A stretch of 55,845 nucleotides of DNA, from the NCBI GenBank assembly GCA_964601765.1, contig CAZROR010000003.1, forward strand, positions 1-55,845. Direction: 5' to 3'. Below the pieces are notes generated by a model, which worked only from the letters and a program-made list of their open reading frames with translations, searched no databases and was not told the origin of the DNA. Shown here in pieces: positions 52,166 through 55,845 of the stretch. Each line of letters begins with the position of its first letter. Position 1 is the first letter of the stretch. The DNA comes from SZUA-181 sp964601765 (GTDB taxonomy: Bacteria; Pseudomonadota; Zetaproteobacteria; Mariprofundales; Mariprofundaceae). The translations under genes were made by a program, and so were the position numbers.

Positions 52166-54538
52166 ATGCCTGGAAACGTCAGGAAAACTGTCAAGTTCAG
52201 CCTATTGATCCTGGGGATCACCGTGGTGCTGCTGATGCTGGCTCCATTTTTTATCGATGCCGGCAACTTCAAGCCCATGATTGCCCGCCAGGCCGAACAG
52301 GCGATCGGACGTCAGGTTGAGATTGGAGATATCAGTGCCTCGCTGTTTCCCTGGGTAGGAGTACGACTCGAGGATGTGAAAATCGCAAACAGGGAGGGAT
52401 TCTCCAGCCAGCCATTTCTGACTATCAAGAGCCTCGACGTGGAAATGGCACTACTACCCCTGTTTAGCAAGCGAATAGAAATCAGGCGCTTTGTGTTGGA
52501 GTCGCCACACCTGACGTTGGAGCGCAATAGCGAGGGGGTCGGCAACTGGCAGAATGAGGCAGCAGCCGGGTTCGTACCTCCTGTCACCGGTTCGCCACCT
52601 CCGGCAAAGGCCGTACCCGCACCGGCCAGCCCTGGCCCGGCCGGATTTGCCCTGGCCGCTCTTACAGCCGAAGCCGTCAGTATCCATCATGGCGAGTTAA
52701 GCTGGAACGATGCAGCTACGGGCTCGTACGCCGACATTTCATCACTGGAACTTGCCATGGATTCGGTGCGCCTGGATAGCCCGATCCCTGTACGTCTGAC
52801 CGGCCGGATTGGCGACAGCGGGTTCAGTCTGGAAGGACAGCTTGGGCCGGTCCGTGATTTTAGCGCTATGGATATGGCAAGGCTGCCTGTTCAGGCACAC
52901 TTGAAGGCAAAAGGCCTTACTGTCGGCGCTTTTGCCGTCTACGTGCCGCAGCTGGCTCCGTACCATGACCTGGTCTTCGATATAGATGCCAAATTTGAGC
53001 AACGGCCGGATGGGCTGCGTCTATCGGCCGGAACGGCCCATATGACCATGGGGCGTGATATTGCTGTGCACTGGAAGCTTGAGGCACCATCGGCCGGAAA
53101 GACAATGCTTCGCTCTGTGCGCCTGACTGTTGATGGTGAGGAAGCCGCACAGGTGCGTGGACGGCTGCAACCGGGGAAAGACGGTATTGAATATGAGATA
53201 AGGCTCAGTACACCAGCACTCAGTCGCAAGATGCTGATGACATGGTTTCCTCGTGTGGATACACTTTATGCAGGCCACACCACGCCATGGCAGCATCTGA
53301 AGCTGGGTATGCTGTTTTCAGGCAATGCAAAGCACCTTGATCTCCGTGATTTTCAGTTGCTCCTGGATGGTGAACTCGTACAGGCCTCAGGTATCGTTCG
53401 CTTTGGTGATAGCCCTGATATCCGGCTGCGTATTGCCGCAGGTATGCTCCATATCAGCCCCTGGATTCCAGCTCCGAAACGTCCGCGTATACCCTCAGTA
53501 ACAACTGAACCGGTTCAGTCAAGGCCTGATCAGGATCAAGCTGGCACCCTGATTACACCCTCGACAGCCCACCGGGCAGCCGTGATATCAGATCCGGAAC
53601 CTGTTATATCGCAGAGAAAAGCAGTGGCGTCTATCCCCGCCGATGCAGGCGATGTTATTTCACGTGAGCTGGTTCAGGGTGATATGACAGGTACACCCGA
53701 GCCAGATCTGCGTTTCCTGGCAGCATGGCGTGTGGCGGCACAGGTGCAGGTGGAACAGCTATTTCTGCACGGCCTGGAGCTTAAACACGTACGCGCAAAC
53801 CTGACTGGCAAGCGGGGAAAGTTTGAGCTTGCTCCCCTGACATTTGAGTTATCTGGTGGACAGGTACGAGAGCATACCACATTAAATGTCGCACGGTATC
53901 CGGTGCGATGGACAGAATCATCGGTGGCTACAGGCGTGCGTCTGCGCCCGGTCATTTCTGCGCTGACCGGGAGGGATTTATTAAGTGGAGTGGCCGAGGT
54001 CAACCTGAATCTGACGGGTAGCGGCTTGCTCCCGGATGCGGCACTGAACACCCTTTCGGGTACCGGAAATATCAGGGTGCGTGATGGGCAGGTCCACGGC
54101 TTTGATGTACCGGGCATGTTGCGGCGGCTCAGAATGCTGGGCCGTGATACAGGCCCCAAGCTGACCGAGTTTTCTCAGCTCGTGGGAAGTTTTGTCATCA
54201 ACAATGGTGTTGTGAAGAATGATGATCTGTTCATGGCCTCACCACGTTTCAGGCTGACAGGCCACGGCCGGATTGATCTGACACGCCAGTCAATGGATTA
54301 CCATATCAGGCCACGCCTGATCGGGGCGGCAACAGGCCAGGGGGATACAGCCGGTGTGCGCAAGGGCATGACGGTACCCATTCACCTTGTCGGCCCGATT
54401 GCCAGCCCGATGGTCAAGCTGGAGATGAACATTCAGGATCTGATGGAAAATGTGCAGGGTGTGATCAATGAAATCAGAAAGGATGGGGGGGCAAAAGGTG
54501 TCAGAAAAGTGCTTGAGGGCCTTCTCCCCAATCTCTGA
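52166..54538 (+). CDS. AsmA-family envelope protein
   Basis: 790 residues from ATG 52166 with AAGGAG 6-7 bases upstream. One N-terminal transmembrane helix (about 10-30) is followed by the AsmA start 'FIDAGNFKPMIARQAEQAIGRQVEIGDISASLFPWVGVRLEDVKI'-type region, a large beta-rich periplasmic body and a C-terminal AsmA_2-like part ('LSGTGNIRVRDGQVHGFDVPGMLRRL'). Such proteins are thought to be bridge-like carriers that move phospholipids to the outer membrane. A Pro/Ser/Gln-rich linker (about 430-510) interrupts the middle and looks disordered. The YciO gene begins 2 bases after the stop. Confidence 0.9.
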   Translation: MPGNVRKTVKFSLLILGITVVLLMLAPFFIDAGNFKPMIARQAEQAIGRQVEIGDISASLFPWVGVRLEDVKIANREGFSSQPFLTIKSLDVEMALLPLFSKRIEIRRFVLESPHLTLERNSEGVGNWQNEAAAGFVPPVTGSPPPAKAVPAPASPGPAGFALAALTAEAVSIHHGELSWNDAATGSYADISSLELAMDSVRLDSPIPVRLTGRIGDSGFSLEGQLGPVRDFSAMDMARLPVQAHLKAKGLTVGAFAVYVPQLAPYHDLVFDIDAKFEQRPDGLRLSAGTAHMTMGRDIAVHWKLEAPSAGKTMLRSVRLTVDGEEAAQVRGRLQPGKDGIEYEIRLSTPALSRKMLMTWFPRVDTLYAGHTTPWQHLKLGMLFSGNAKHLDLRDFQLLLDGELVQASGIVRFGDSPDIRLRIAAGMLHISPWIPAPKRPRIPSVTTEPVQSRPDQDQAGTLITPSTAHRAAVISDPEPVISQRKAVASIPADAGDVISRELVQGDMTGTPEPDLRFLAAWRVAAQVQVEQLFLHGLELKHVRANLTGKRGKFELAPLTFELSGGQVREHTTLNVARYPVRWTESSVATGVRLRPVISALTGRDLLSGVAEVNLNLTGSGLLPDAALNTLSGTGNIRVRDGQVHGFDVPGMLRRLRMLGRDTGPKLTEFSQLVGSFVINNGVVKNDDLFMASPRFRLTGHGRIDLTRQSMDYHIRPRLIGAATGQGDTAGVRKGMTVPIHLVGPIASPMVKLEMNIQDLMENVQGVINEIRKDGGAKGVRKVLEGLLPNL

Positions 54539-54540
54539 TC

Positions 54541-55155
54541 TTGTCTACACTTGAGTGCTTGCGCGTGCAGCCGGAGCGGCCGCAGTCTCGACAGATTAGG
54601 CGAGCTGTGGCATTGCTGGCTCAGGGGCTGCCTGCTGTTGTGCCGACAGAATCCACCTATGCCCTGATGTGTCTTCCCGGTGCAGCCGATGCGCAGGCGG
54701 CCATCTATCGGCTGCGCCAACTGGATCATGCTCATTTATGGTCGCTTGTTTGTGAGAGCCTTTCGCAGGCAGCACAACATGTACGCATGGACAATCAGGC
54801 ATACCGCATCCTGCGCCGGCTGCTACCCGGTCCCTATACCTTTATTTTGCCTGCTCTGTCTACATTGCCACGCCGGGTTTTCGGTAAACGTCGCGATATC
54901 GGTATTCGTATTCCTGAGCATCCTGTCTGCGCCATGCTGCTTGCCGAGCTGGGCCGGCCTCTCCTTTCGACCACCTTACAGTTTCCGGGGGAAGAGTTCC
55001 CGGCCACAGACCCCGAGCAGTTTATCACCCGGTTTCATGGCCAGTCCTTTGTTGTGCTGGATGCAGGCTGGTGTGGACTGGTGCCAACAACAGTCGTTGA
55101 TTTGTGTGGTGACGAACCTGAACTTGTCCGCATGGGATTAGGGTCATGGCCGTAG
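54541..55155 (+). CDS. YciO/Sua5-family L-threonylcarbamoyladenylate synthase-like protein
   Basis: 204 residues from TTG 54541. The YrdC-fold start 'GLPAVVPTESTYALMC' (usually '.VVYPTDT.Y.L'), 'LRRLLPGPYTFIL', 'RRDIGIRIPEHPVC' and 'GRPLLSTTLQFPGEEF' follow YciO more closely than TsaC: YciO proteins carry this longer 'TS/TTLxxP' stretch. Relatives make threonylcarbamoyl-AMP from threonine, bicarbonate and ATP; YciO's own role is less clear. 2-base spacing to the AsmA gene suggests one transcript. Confidence 0.87.
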   Translation: MSTLECLRVQPERPQSRQIRRAVALLAQGLPAVVPTESTYALMCLPGAADAQAAIYRLRQLDHAHLWSLVCESLSQAAQHVRMDNQAYRILRRLLPGPYTFILPALSTLPRRVFGKRRDIGIRIPEHPVCAMLLAELGRPLLSTTLQFPGEEFPATDPEQFITRFHGQSFVVLDAGWCGLVPTTVVDLCGDEPELVRMGLGSWP

Positions 55156-55211
55156 TCCTGATGACGTGAAGCCGGTACGATTGTCGCGGCCAGTGGCTAT
55201 AAGGAGAGAGA

Positions 55212-55727
55212 ATGATGAACATACTTGAGGCCTGGTTTGAGCGTTTTCTCTGGAGTTCACGCTTTATTGTTCTGCTGGCTGTTGTTTCTGCTCTCGCGGG
55301 TGCTTTCCTGTTGTTTGCCCTGGCGACGATGGATATCGCGGGACTCGTGTGGAACTTCATTCAGATGACCGTGCTTGGCATGGATTTTCCACATTTTCAT
55401 GTGGGCGCAGTGGCAAAAATCATTACTGCAGTTGATGACTTCCTGTTGGCTACCGTACTGCTGATTTTCGCGATGGGTATGTATGAGCTGTTTATCAGCG
55501 AGATTGACATTGCCAAGGGGGATAAGCGATCCAGCAATATTCTGATGATCTCCAGCCTCGATGACCTGAAGGACCGGCTGGGCAAGGTCATTCTGATGAT
55601 TCTGGTGGTTGTGTTTTTCAAGAATGTTCTGAAGGTCACCTTTGATAACCCGCTGAACATCCTCTATATGGGTGGTGGTGTTCTGCTGGTTTCATTGGCC
55701 CTATATTTCAGTCATAAGAGTCACTGA
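55212..55727 (+). CDS. UPF0114 (YqhA-type) membrane protein
   Basis: 171 residues from ATG 55212, with AAGGAGAG upstream; the next ATG at 55215 is equally possible. Three or four membrane helices: about 15-37, 52-75 and 130-150 plus one near the end. 'FERFLWSSRFIVLLAVV' and 'DDFLLATVLLIFAMGMYELFISEID' match the family. Its function is unknown. It lies 56 bases after the YciO gene. Confidence 0.9.
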   Translation: MMNILEAWFERFLWSSRFIVLLAVVSALAGAFLLFALATMDIAGLVWNFIQMTVLGMDFPHFHVGAVAKIITAVDDFLLATVLLIFAMGMYELFISEIDIAKGDKRSSNILMISSLDDLKDRLGKVILMILVVVFFKNVLKVTFDNPLNILYMGGGVLLVSLALYFSHKSH

Positions 55728-55845
55728 ACCAGGCTCGAATCTTCCTGATGCCACCGGAAATGGAATACTGTGAGTCCAATGCTCTGTTATGGTCTCACGA
55801 GAAGCCCGGGTTAACGCTTTTCCAGGCGAAAGACGCCGGTACCAG
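55728..55845. other. Non-coding end of the window
   Basis: 118 bases with no gene I can support. A neighbouring gene or its promoter may lie just beyond the edge. Confidence 0.4.

Overview
The window is a contiguous, gene-dense piece of a bacterial chromosome from a Gram-negative proteobacterium. Evidence includes ftsEX, dnaE-accA, pepA-holC-valS, dnaX-ybaB-recR next to the SRP RNA, an AsmA-family envelope protein, several lipoproteins and a sigma-54 promoter. Most products look gamma/beta-like. Two features recall Alphaproteobacteria: a zinc-ribbon/DUF3426 protein divergent from ftsEX, and a PopZ-like acidic protein directly before valS. I therefore suggest a deep-branching proteobacterium (for example near Zetaproteobacteria, Acidithiobacillia or Magnetococcia). 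This is inference only.

Layout. 1-6.2 kb: zinc-ribbon membrane protein (-), ftsE-ftsX (+), MgtC/DUF4010 membrane protein (-), a lipoprotein, an SRPBCC protein and an aspartate aminotransferase (-). 6.2-13.1 kb: a 1274-residue FAD/Fe-S oxidoreductase, a lytic-transglycosylase lipoprotein, an alpha/beta hydrolase, rlmN and a ferredoxin. 13.2-21.1 kb is an information-processing block: dnaE-accA, tRNA-Ser(CGA), a tRNA-derived repeat element, tRNA-Ser(GGA), 4.5S SRP RNA, dnaX (with an A9 slippery site), ybaB and recR.

21.1-29 kb: nucleotide-sugar genes (UDP-glucose dehydrogenase, CapD/WbpM-like dehydratase, rfbA, rfbB, manC), then carA without carB. 29-30.5 kb: a complete IS1182-family insertion sequence with 15-bp ends and a CTAG duplication that overlaps the carA stop codon. 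30.5-34.4 kb (-): a tight cofactor operon of a polyprenol/diacylglycerol-kinase-like membrane protein, nadC, birA, coaX and a SPOR-like protein. 34.5-36.2 kb: rpiA and queA. 36.3-41.1 kb is a nitrogen-control cluster behind a near-consensus sigma-54 promoter: amtB, nadE, glnK, glnA. 41.2-47.3 kb: pepA, a PAP2 phosphatase, holC, the popZ-like gene and valS. 47.3-55.8 kb: a PilB/GspE-type ATPase with a degenerate receiver domain (-), cysH, two small unknown genes, tRNA-Ala(CGC) (-), a phosphoglycolate-phosphatase-like HAD protein, an AsmA protein, a YciO/Sua5 protein and a UPF0114 membrane protein.

Most of the window is housekeeping. The points most worth a second look are the PopZ-like gene (perhaps working with the zinc-ribbon protein), the dnaX A9 slippage site, the tRNA-Ser 3'-end repeat element, the sigma-54-driven amtB-nadE-glnK-glnA cluster and the pseudo-receiver fused to the pilus-type ATPase. 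I see no CRISPR array, prophage or obvious defence island.
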